From an uncultured Eubacteriales bacterium (lineage in GTDB: Bacteria; Bacillota; Clostridia; Christensenellales; UBA1242), in the NCBI GenBank assembly GCA_949077035.1, contig CARUPR010000004.1, forward strand, positions 77,367 to 141,366: a DNA stretch of 64,000 nt, read 5' to 3'. This document shows positions 18,888-26,217 of the stretch, one piece after another (position 1 is the stretch's first letter; each line of letters starts with the position of its first letter). Below the pieces are notes generated by a model that was not told where the DNA came from, did not search any database, and worked only from the letters and a program-made list of their open reading frames with translations. The position numbers and the translations under genes are program-made.

Positions 18888-19763
18888 ATGAAAACCATTT
18901 CAGAAGATAGTTCACTCTTTGAAAATGGACCAACTTATAGTTTGCAAACAAAATTCTATATCAAAGATATTGGATATAAAACAGCAGACGGAAAAATTCA
19001 AGGTTATAGACATTATAGGGCTATTTTGGCTGCCGGTCTTGAATATATCAATGATTATTATGGCAAGCTTGAAGTGGTTTCTGGAAATGTTGAGTCATTG
19101 ACTGATACTGTGAAGGTTATGTTTGACCAATATAGAAAGGTTAAGATAGAGCATGATAAATTGGTGACTGCAAATAAAAAATCAAAACTTTCAGCAAATG
19201 AATATAATAAATACTTTGATTCTTACAAGCTTGCAATCGCTGAGTTAATAGATGATGTTTATGATTGCGCTTTGACTTTGAATGATTATCTCAAAAATGA
19301 ATTGAATCTAGGCAGCAATTTTGGCTCATCAGATATGACAGAACAAGATATCAATTTCTATCTCGATTATAATTTTATTAAAATTTATAATGACTTCAAG
19401 GTATTATATATCGATTCAATAAATGGTGAAGATTTGGAAGCAGATGTTTTGAATAAAGAAATTTTAAGCAGTTTTAATTTGCTTACCTCAGCTGATAGAG
19501 TTTCAAGTTTGGCTATTGATAAGGCAAATAATATTGCACTTGGTTTGGCTGTTGTGGAAGTCAATAGCGGTGAGTTTAGAGAAGCTGTTAAAGAATTTTC
19601 AATCTACAAATTCATCACACAATATAATCAAGATATTGATGCTTATCAAAAAGATGACGAAAATGCAGCAACAAATTATAAGAAAATAACCGATTATTTT
19701 GTTGGCGAAGATTCAATTTTGAATGTGGTTATTAAAAGCCTTAACAATTTGATTTTGGCTTAA
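18888..19763 (+). CDS. Second lipoprotein-like domain, in frame behind a stop; probably a broken part
   Basis: A 291-residue frame homologous to the mature part of the preceding lipoprotein (FYIKDIGYKTADGKIQGYR against FYIKDIGYKTANNNQLQGYQ). It has no signal peptide and no ribosome site before ATG 18888. Homology extends upstream of that ATG to the preceding stop: codons from 18864 read TAKLYSIVMKT, matching SFKLYSSIVQTM. The frame is the same as that of the preceding gene. It is therefore either the second half of a tandem-domain lipoprotein split by TAA, or a duplicate that lost its signal. Translation by reinitiation or readthrough cannot be excluded. A terminator follows directly. Confidence 0.6.
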   Translation: MKTISEDSSLFENGPTYSLQTKFYIKDIGYKTADGKIQGYRHYRAILAAGLEYINDYYGKLEVVSGNVESLTDTVKVMFDQYRKVKIEHDKLVTANKKSKLSANEYNKYFDSYKLAIAELIDDVYDCALTLNDYLKNELNLGSNFGSSDMTEQDINFYLDYNFIKIYNDFKVLYIDSINGEDLEADVLNKEILSSFNLLTSADRVSSLAIDKANNIALGLAVVEVNSGEFREAVKEFSIYKFITQYNQDIDAYQKDDENAATNYKKITDYFVGEDSILNVVIKSLNNLILA

Positions 19764-19766
19764 AAT

Positions 19767-19800
19767 AAAAAATATCGCTTTTATAGAGGCGATATTTTTT
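19767..19800 (+). terminator. Rho-independent terminator of the lipoprotein locus
   Basis: Perfect 12-bp stem AAAAAATATCGC / GCGATATTTTTT, 10-base loop, T run. Confidence 0.8.
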
Positions 19801-20019
19801 TGTTAATCTATAAATCGGGAAAACAATTGAGGATTATAAAATTGAAATGTATGAAGAATATAAATTTAAAAAACTAGTGAGATTGTAAATTTAAAAACGT
19901 GTGAAGAAAAAAAATACGTGAAGCTTTAAAAATATGAAAAAGTTGGTTTTTTCAAACAAGAAAAAGTTTCAGCAAAAATCCTAAAAAAGTATTAATTTAA
20001 ATATCAAGGACTTTTTTAA

Positions 20020-20047
20020 TTGATTTTTTTTGTTTTTATGATATAAT
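20020..20047 (+). promoter_or_regulatory. Promoter of gltX
   Basis: TTGATT, 16-base spacer, TATAAT with an upstream TG (ATGATATAAT), 26 bases before the gltX start. The rest of the 310-base gap after the lipoprotein locus is AT-rich and shows no T-box-like element that I can recognise. Confidence 0.55.
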
Positions 20048-20073
20048 TACAATAGAATTTTTAAGGAGAGTTT

Positions 20074-21711
20074 ATGAAATATAATGATATTGCAAATCTC
20101 ATCTTTCCAGATGTGAATATATCAACAGACGAAATTTTTGCAAGATATCCAAAACGTCAATTAAAAGATGGGCAAATGGTGACAAGGTTTGCACCAAGTC
20201 CAACCGGTCTTGTGCATATTGGCAATTTTTTTCAGGCATTTATAAGTTATAATATTGCCAAAAACACAGACGGAGTTTTGTTTTTGAGAATTGAAGATAC
20301 CGACCGCAAACGTGAGAAGGTGGAAGCTAAAAAGGTGCTTTATGATGTGCTTGAAAATTTTGATATGAAATTTGATGAATATCAAACGCTTGACGGAAAG
20401 GATATTGGAAATTATGGCCCATATGTGCAAAGTCAGAGGGTGGAAATTTATAAAGCTTTTGCAAAAAAATTGGTGAGTGAAGGAAAGGCTTTTCCATGTT
20501 TCTGCAAAAAGACAGAGGGCAAGGAAGATGTTTTAAAGCAGAGAGAAACAAAGTTTGTCCAAGATGATGAAAAAGAATATGACCCATGCAGAGATTTGAC
20601 TTTTGATGAAATAAAAAAACATATCGACAATGGCGAAAGCTTTGCTGTGAGATTGAAAACAAAAAACCGCGGCGATGAGAGAATCAAATTTAATGACCTT
20701 ATAAAAGGTGAACTTGAAGCGAAGGCAAATGCTAAGGATTTTGTAATTTTAAAGAGTGACGGAACTCCACCTTATCCATTTGCTCATGCTATTGATGATA
20801 CCTTGATGGGCACAACCATAGTTGTCAGAGGTGAAGAATATATCGCTTCAACTCCTGCTCATATAGAACTTTTCGAGGCGCTAGGATTCAAGCAGATTCA
20901 ATATTGCCACAATCCATTGATTTATAAGTTGAACGAGCTTGGAAACCGCCGCAAAATTTCAAAGAGATATGACCCAGAATCTAATATGATGTATTTCTGT
21001 GAAAATGGTTATCCAAAAGAGGCTGTATTTGAATATCTGCTTAATATGATAAACTCTGGCTTTGAAATTTGGAGAAAAAATAATCCAGATAAAGCTTGGA
21101 AGGAATTTAAGTTTAAGCCTTCACAAATCACAACAGTTGCTCCAATATTCGACCTTGTAAAACTTAATGACATTTCAAAAAATGTTATTTCGCTTATAAG
21201 TGGTGAAGAACTTTTTAAAAACTGGCTTGAATGGGCAAATATTTATGACCCAGCTCTTGCACAGGTCCTTGAAAGGGATGAAGAAAAGTTTGTTCGCGTT
21301 TGCCAAATGGATAGAGATGGCAAGCCAAAACCAAGAAAGGATATTTACAACTATTTTATGATGAAAGAAAAATTCCATTATTTCTTTGCTACGCCAACAG
21401 AGTTTAACATTGACAAAGAGGATAGAGAAAATGCTAATGAATTTTTAAATGAATATAAAAAGAATTTTGTTATGCCTGCTTCAAATGAAGAGTGGTTTAA
21501 TTCGGTGAAAGCTCTTGCAGGTGAAATGGGTTATGCGACAGATAATAAATTATATAAGGCAAACCCAGAACAATTTAAGGGCAATGTTGCCAAAGCCTGC
21601 GAATTTATCCGTCAAGCAATCACCGGCGAAAAAGATTCACCAACACTTTTTACAATCATGGAAATTTTGGGTGAAGAAGAGGTTAAGGCAAGGCTTGATG
21701 TTAAGTTTTAA
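20074..21711 (+). CDS. gltX: Glutamyl-tRNA synthetase
   Basis: A 545-residue class I aminoacyl-tRNA synthetase. The HIGH-type signature is FAPSPTGLVHIGN near residue 40-52 and the KMSKS-type loop is KISKR at 294-298. It charges tRNA(Glu) with glutamate in the cytoplasm; in bacteria without a glutaminyl-tRNA synthetase it also misacylates tRNA(Gln), which cannot be judged here. It is longer than the usual ~480 residues, with a long N-terminal lead before HIGH and a helical C-terminal anticodon-binding part. RBS AAGGAG before ATG; monocistronic by spacing. Confidence 0.93.
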   Translation: MKYNDIANLIFPDVNISTDEIFARYPKRQLKDGQMVTRFAPSPTGLVHIGNFFQAFISYNIAKNTDGVLFLRIEDTDRKREKVEAKKVLYDVLENFDMKFDEYQTLDGKDIGNYGPYVQSQRVEIYKAFAKKLVSEGKAFPCFCKKTEGKEDVLKQRETKFVQDDEKEYDPCRDLTFDEIKKHIDNGESFAVRLKTKNRGDERIKFNDLIKGELEAKANAKDFVILKSDGTPPYPFAHAIDDTLMGTTIVVRGEEYIASTPAHIELFEALGFKQIQYCHNPLIYKLNELGNRRKISKRYDPESNMMYFCENGYPKEAVFEYLLNMINSGFEIWRKNNPDKAWKEFKFKPSQITTVAPIFDLVKLNDISKNVISLISGEELFKNWLEWANIYDPALAQVLERDEEKFVRVCQMDRDGKPKPRKDIYNYFMMKEKFHYFFATPTEFNIDKEDRENANEFLNEYKKNFVMPASNEEWFNSVKALAGEMGYATDNKLYKANPEQFKGNVAKACEFIRQAITGEKDSPTLFTIMEILGEEEVKARLDVKF

Positions 21712-21734
21712 ATTGAAATTGACTGAAAATTATA

Positions 21735-21778
21735 ATAAATTGATTTAAAAATTTTGATAAATTGATTTAAAAATTTGA
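21735..21778 (+). repeat. Two 22-bp tandem AT-rich repeats
   Basis: ATAAATTGATTTAAAAATTT followed by TGAT occurs twice with a period of 22 bases (starts 21735 and 21757; the second copy is one T shorter) in the gap between gltX and the SDR gene. Probably replication slippage. Confidence 0.6.
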
Positions 21779-21880
21779 TATTAAAAATGTGATTTATCGA
21801 AAAAACCTGATATTATAAATTTAAATTGATTGATGTAAATTAAAGTTGAAACAAAAATCAACATAAAAAAGGAGAATGAG

Positions 21881-22621
21881 ATGAGGGTTGTTTTAATAAC
21901 TGGTGCGACATCTGGCGTAGGCTTTGATGCGGCAAAACTTTTTTCTCAAGAGAAAGATACTAAAGTTGTGAGCTTGTCAATAAATTCAGATAAAATTGAA
22001 AGTGCAAAAGCCCGGCTGCCAAATGTGGAATTTTTGCAATGTGATATTTCAGACTATAATGCGCTTGTAAAAATTGCGCAACAGGTTGAAAAGAAATATG
22101 GCAAAATTGATGTTTTAGTAAACAATGCTGGCACAATTATTCCGGGCAATATTGAAACACTTGCTGCCGAAGATTGGGATAAGGTCATCAAAAACAATTT
22201 TTCAAGCAATTTTTATGTTTCAAAGGTGTTTTTGCCTCTGCTTAAAAAGGGGACAAATCCAAATATTGTTTTCATTTCTTCAATTTCTGCTGTTGCAGGT
22301 GGAAGTTCTATCGCATACTCTTGTGCAAAGGCTGGCGTGAATATGATTGCACAATCACTTTCAAAACATTGTGCACAATATAAAATTCGTGTAAACACCA
22401 TTTCTCCAGGAATGTTTAATTCTGGTTTTCATATTCACAACAATATTATGAATGAAGAAGAATATAATCAAATGCTAGAAAAACATAGCGAGGGTTATCC
22501 ATTCGGTATTGGCTCGGCTTTGGATATCGCAAATGCAATACTTTTTATTTCAAGCGAAAAGGCAAGCTGGATATCGGGGGCCGATTTAGTGGTTGATGGT
22601 GGAAAACTTGCAAGCAGATAA
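21881..22621 (+). CDS. Short-chain dehydrogenase/reductase (SDR)
   Basis: A 246-residue classical SDR. Cofactor loop TGATSGVG at 6-13, NNAG in the third strand region (VLVNNAGTI), catalytic Ser in ISSISAV, Tyr146 and Lys150 in YSCAK, and a C-terminal VDGGKL. Known: NAD(P)(H)-dependent oxidoreductases with a Rossmann fold; the closest general type is 3-oxoacyl-ACP reductase-like, but no fatty-acid gene is near and the substrate is not readable. AAAGGAG site before ATG and a terminator just after the stop make it monocistronic. Confidence 0.9.
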   Translation: MRVVLITGATSGVGFDAAKLFSQEKDTKVVSLSINSDKIESAKARLPNVEFLQCDISDYNALVKIAQQVEKKYGKIDVLVNNAGTIIPGNIETLAAEDWDKVIKNNFSSNFYVSKVFLPLLKKGTNPNIVFISSISAVAGGSSIAYSCAKAGVNMIAQSLSKHCAQYKIRVNTISPGMFNSGFHIHNNIMNEEEYNQMLEKHSEGYPFGIGSALDIANAILFISSEKASWISGADLVVDGGKLASR

Positions 22622-22630
22622 TATAAAAAA

Positions 22631-22660
22631 CGAACTCAAATTTCTGGGTTCGCTTTTTTT
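22631..22660 (+). terminator. Rho-independent terminator of the SDR gene
   Basis: 7-bp stem CGAACTC / GGGTTCG (one T-G pair), 8-base loop, then C and seven T. Confidence 0.7.
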
Positions 22661-22710
22661 AAATTTTGTTGACAAGAACCATTTTAGCCATAACAATCAT
22701 AAATATTTAT

Positions 22711-22929
22711 ATGAGTAAAAATGGTTGTTTTGAAGAAGATAAAGGGCATGAGAGTTTTTGCAAAGAGAAGAAAATATGTCTGACAGGGCCTGAAATTGTA
22801 ACCTTGGCAGGAAGCATTGCCATATGCTTAAATGAAAAATATTGCAAAGACGACCTAAGAAAGCTGAAGCATCTCTTTAGCTCTATTTGTGCCAATCTGT
22901 CAGTAATTGAGCATGATAAACATGATTGA
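22711..22929 (+). CDS. Small Cys-containing protein, DUF6774-like
   Basis: A 72-residue frame starting at ATG 22711 (MSKNGCFEED). The core CLTGPEIVTLAGSIAICLNE, then KHLFSSICANLSVI, resembles the small DUF6774 family found in many Clostridia, where a CxL...A..IA.A element is followed by L...F..LG..L. It contains several Cys. The ribosome site is weak; a TTGACA at 22669 with AACAAT 17 bases later could be the promoter. Function of the family is unknown. It converges with spmB on the other strand. Confidence 0.5.
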   Translation: MSKNGCFEEDKGHESFCKEKKICLTGPEIVTLAGSIAICLNEKYCKDDLRKLKHLFSSICANLSVIEHDKHD

Positions 22930-22996
22930 CAGATTGAGTATAATAAATATGATGACAGATTGAACATGATAAACGTGATTGACAGAAAGCTTAAAC

Positions 22997-23503
22997 TTAA
23001 ATCACTTTGCATATAAGGCAGGCGACAACCGAGCCGACAACTGCCGAAATAAGTGCCACAGGAATTGCATAAAGAAGCCTTTTCACCTTTGTTTGTGAGG
23101 TGTAAACGGCAGTTACATAAAATATTGTTTCGCTGCATCCAAGAATGACGCAGGCACATCGTGAGATGTAGCTGTCGGCCCCATATTGCAAAAGCACATC
23201 ATTTAAAAGGGCAAAACTTCCAGAGCCTGTGAATGGTCGCAAAAGGACAAGTTCGATAAGCTGGTTTGGCACGCCAAGCAGATTGAAAAATGGCGAAAAA
23301 GCTTTTGCAAGCAGGATGGTTATTCCGCTTACCCTTAAAAGAGCGACAGCAATCATAATTGTTGCAATATAAGGGAAGATATCCACAACAAGAGGGACAG
23401 CTTTTTTTGCACCCTTTACAAAAGTTTGATAGGTGTTTATCTTTTTATATTTTGAATAGCAAAACAGTGAAATAAATATCACTGGAAGGATATAACCGCT
23501 CAT
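22997..23503 (-). CDS. spmB: Spore maturation protein SpmB
   Basis: A 168-residue polytopic membrane protein with the Gate/nucleoside-recognition fold: segments IFPYIATIMIAVALLRVSG and a FTGSGSFALLNDVL loop typical of SpmB. Known: SpmA and SpmB are needed for full dehydration of the spore core and so for heat resistance; the transported species is not settled. Its ATG overlaps the stop of spmA (ATGA) with a GGGAGGAG site inside spmA, so translation is coupled. Expression in the mother cell or forespore is expected from the family, not visible here. Confidence 0.9.
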   Translation of the reverse strand: MSGYILPVIFISLFCYSKYKKINTYQTFVKGAKKAVPLVVDIFPYIATIMIAVALLRVSGITILLAKAFSPFFNLLGVPNQLIELVLLRPFTGSGSFALLNDVLLQYGADSYISRCACVILGCSETIFYVTAVYTSQTKVKRLLYAIPVALISAVVGSVVACLICKVI

Positions 23504-24222
23504 GATGCTCCTCCCAATTTTTTGTCATTTATTTTATTTTCATTTGATTCATTTTTGGCTGCAATGGTTTTATTAAAATCAGATTTATCATCCTGAATTT
23601 TTTGTGATAATGATGTAACTTTTTTTTGTGATAATGATGTGATTTTTTGTTTTTTGCCGCCAAAGTGCTCTCTCATTCTTCCAAAAAGTTTGACAAGCGT
23701 AACTCCAACCACGCAAGTGCAAATCGTTGAAATAAGTGTTGGCAAAATTATGTCGGCGGGGGTGGAAGAGCCGGCTGCAGCCCTAAGTCCTATTATGGTT
23801 GAGGGCAAAAGTTGGATTGATGTTGCATTAAGCACGATAAGCATGATTACAGCCTGCGAGGCATATCCGCTTCCATCGTCAAGTCTTTTCATTGCGGCAA
23901 TTCCCATAGGCGTTGCTGCATTGCCAAGTCCCAACATATTTGCTGACATATTCAGGGCAATCATTTTTTCTGTTTCTTTATCATCAATTTTAAACAGCCA
24001 CCTGATAATTGGATGCAAAAGTTTTGCCAGCTTTTGGCTCAGCCCACTTTCCTCAACAATTTCCAAAATTCCAAGCCAAACAACATAGACGGCACAAAGT
24101 TCAACTGCAAGTTTGAGTGCACCGGCAGAAGCATCAATCATAGTGCTAAGCATAATAGATGGGTTTGAAAAAATTAAAAAACAAATGGATAAGACAACCA
24201 TCAGCAGCCAGATAATATTCAT
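23500..24222 (-). CDS. spmA: Spore maturation protein SpmA
   Basis: A 240-residue protein starting MNIIWLLMVV, the usual SpmA N-terminus; I prefer this ATG to a TTG nine codons upstream although neither has a clear ribosome site. Several membrane segments and the SpmA motif LNMSANMLGLGNAATPMG near residue 85-102. It ends with a hydrophilic tail (~190-240) longer than usual, with the tandem repeat TSLSQK twice. Known partner of SpmB in spore core dehydration. First gene of a two-gene operon. It is strong evidence for an endospore-forming lineage. Confidence 0.9.
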   Translation of the reverse strand: MNIIWLLMVVLSICFLIFSNPSIMLSTMIDASAGALKLAVELCAVYVVWLGILEIVEESGLSQKLAKLLHPIIRWLFKIDDKETEKMIALNMSANMLGLGNAATPMGIAAMKRLDDGSGYASQAVIMLIVLNATSIQLLPSTIIGLRAAAGSSTPADIILPTLISTICTCVVGVTLVKLFGRMREHFGGKKQKITSLSQKKVTSLSQKIQDDKSDFNKTIAAKNESNENKINDKKLGGAS

Positions 24223-24505
24223 AAAATAATCTATTCTTAAAATGGACAAATTAGAATAGCCTGTCTAAAAAAATACTTTTCTTAAATTCATCAGCAAAAA
24301 ATATTAAATACCTTAAAAACTTAATCAAGAAAAAAAGTAATAATATTTTAAAATAATATTTTAAGAAAAAGATTTAAACTTGAAAAACAAAAAATAAAGC
24401 ATGCAAAAATTTGACTTTTGCTAAAAAAAAATGCACAATATATTTATAAAGTTTTTAAAAGAAGAAAAATAAAAACAGGCAAAAGAAAGGACGGCCAAAA
24501 GAAAG

Positions 24506-25306
24506 ATGTCAAAAGAAATTTTGCTAAAAAATGTAATCTCTTTCGTTGATACCCATGCTCATCTTACAGACAGGGCTTTTGATGAAGACAGAGATATGGT
24601 TATAAAAAATTGTTATGATATGGGGGTGGAAAGGGTTATCACTTCTGGCTTTAACATTCCATCTTCTCGTGAAGCTGTAGCTCTTGCGCAAAAATATCAA
24701 GGCGTCTATGCCTCGGTTGGCGTTTATCCTGAAAATATTTTAGAACTTGATGAAAATGCTTTTAAGTCGCTATCAAAACTTGCACAAGAGAATAAGGTGG
24801 TCGCTATTGGTGAAATTGGTCTGCAATGGACAGAAAACATGCCCTCAAAGGAAAGGCAAATAGAGGGTTTTATAGCCCAGCTTTCACTTGCAAACAGCCT
24901 AAAACTCCCTGTGATTATACATTGCAGAGAGGCAAGCGGTGATATGCTTCAACTTTTAAGAGAAAATCATCATCTTTTAAAGTATGGCGGGACTATGCAT
25001 TGCTTTAGTGGCAGTTTAGAAATTGCAAAAGAGCTTATGAAGCTTGGTTTGCATATCTCTGTTGGTGGCGTTTCCACCTTTAAAAATGCAACAAGTTTGC
25101 ATAAGGTTATTGCTGAAATTCCGCTTGAAAGGATTTTGCTTGAAACTGATTGTCCCTATCTCACCCCTCATCCTTATAGAGGAAAAAGAAATAGCCCTTG
25201 TTTTATCCCCACCATTGCAGAAAATCTTGCAAAACTGAAAGGGTTGGAACTTGAAAAGGTTATCAGGCAAACCACAAAAAATGCAAAGGAGTTGTTTAAA
25301 ATATGA
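24506..25306 (+). CDS. tatD: TatD family metal-dependent hydrolase
   Basis: A 266-residue TIM-barrel hydrolase. Metal ligands: His17 and His19 in DTHAHL, the Glu in AIGEIGLQW, His in VIIHCREA, His in MHCFSGS, and Asp in LLETDCPYLTP. In the usual GEIGLDY motif the Asp is replaced by Gln here, but that Asp is not a metal ligand. Known: TatD-type proteins are 3'-5' DNA exonucleases or related hydrolases. Its stop overlaps the rsmA start (ATGA), a neighbour pair common in Firmicutes. Confidence 0.92.
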   Translation: MSKEILLKNVISFVDTHAHLTDRAFDEDRDMVIKNCYDMGVERVITSGFNIPSSREAVALAQKYQGVYASVGVYPENILELDENAFKSLSKLAQENKVVAIGEIGLQWTENMPSKERQIEGFIAQLSLANSLKLPVIIHCREASGDMLQLLRENHHLLKYGGTMHCFSGSLEIAKELMKLGLHISVGGVSTFKNATSLHKVIAEIPLERILLETDCPYLTPHPYRGKRNSPCFIPTIAENLAKLKGLELEKVIRQTTKNAKELFKI

Positions 25307-26079
25307 CACAACATAATTTTAAAAAGAAGTTTGGTCAAAATTTTATTTCTGATAAAAACCTGCTTGAAGCCATCTGCAATGATGGTGATGTGACCGACAA
25401 GGATGATGTGCTTGAGATTGGTGCCGGCATGGGCAGCTTAACCACAGCCCTTTCAAAAAAGGCGAAAAGGGTGGTAAGTTTTGAGATAGACAATGACTTG
25501 AAGGACCATCTTTTATCACTTGAGCTGACAAATGTTCAGTTTGTTTTTGGCGATGTGATGAAGTTTGAATTAGAACAAATTGAAAATAGTTTTGACAATG
25601 GTTATAAAATGGTGGCCAATCTGCCATACTATATAACATCACCGATAATTTTTAAATTTTTAAAATCTGAGAAGCTGATTTCTTTGACCATAATGGTGCA
25701 AAAAGAGGTGGCTGAGCGAATAGTTGCGGGGCCGGGCGATAAAAATTATGGGGTTCTGTCTGTCATGACTTCATTTTTTGGAAGGGCAGAGATAAAAAGA
25801 ATTGTATCTCGCAAATTATTTTATCCTCAACCAAATGTCGACTCTGCAATTGTTTCAATCAAGGTTGAAAGGCCCTTTGAAGGTGTTGATGAGCAAAAGT
25901 TTTATAAATTTATTTGCAGTGCTTTTGCAATGAGAAGAAAAACTTTGAAAAATAATCTTCTTCAAAGTGGTTTAAGTCAGGAGAAGTTGGCCCTCTTATC
26001 ACCAGAAATTCTTGCCAAAAGACCTGAACAATTTGATTTAAGCCAATTTGTTGAAATTTATTTAAAATTATTTGGCTGA
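25303..26079 (+). CDS. rsmA: 16S rRNA dimethyladenosine transferase RsmA/KsgA
   Basis: A 258-residue Rossmann-fold methyltransferase. Opening motif HNFKKKFGQNFISDKN, SAM-binding EIGAGMGSLT near 42-51, and the adenine methyltransferase motif NLPYYITSPI with Asn106. The helical C-terminal domain contains FAMRRKTLKNNL. Known: it dimethylates two adjacent adenosines near the 3' end of 16S rRNA during small-subunit assembly; its loss gives kasugamycin resistance. Translationally coupled to tatD. Confidence 0.96.
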   Translation: MTQHNFKKKFGQNFISDKNLLEAICNDGDVTDKDDVLEIGAGMGSLTTALSKKAKRVVSFEIDNDLKDHLLSLELTNVQFVFGDVMKFELEQIENSFDNGYKMVANLPYYITSPIIFKFLKSEKLISLTIMVQKEVAERIVAGPGDKNYGVLSVMTSFFGRAEIKRIVSRKLFYPQPNVDSAIVSIKVERPFEGVDEQKFYKFICSAFAMRRKTLKNNLLQSGLSQEKLALLSPEILAKRPEQFDLSQFVEIYLKLFG

Positions 26080-26217
26080 ATTTTAGACTTTTTCTTGTTT
26101 TTTGTATTTTTATTTGTTATAATGAAAATGATAAATAGTGTAACAGGCTAAGTTTTTGTTTTTCTACTGCTCACCAATGTTTGATTAAGACTTTTGCACT
26201 AAAAGGAGGTAAACTTG

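Noticed and set aside
19801..20073. T-box or other riboswitch upstream of gltX
   Set aside because: Only an AT-rich stretch and a plain promoter with a short leader; no T-box sequence or terminator-antiterminator pair found.
22707..23159. 150-codon minus-strand frame overlapping spmB
   Set aside because: Overlaps spmB in another frame, has no family features, and covers the opposite strand of the DUF6774-like gene.
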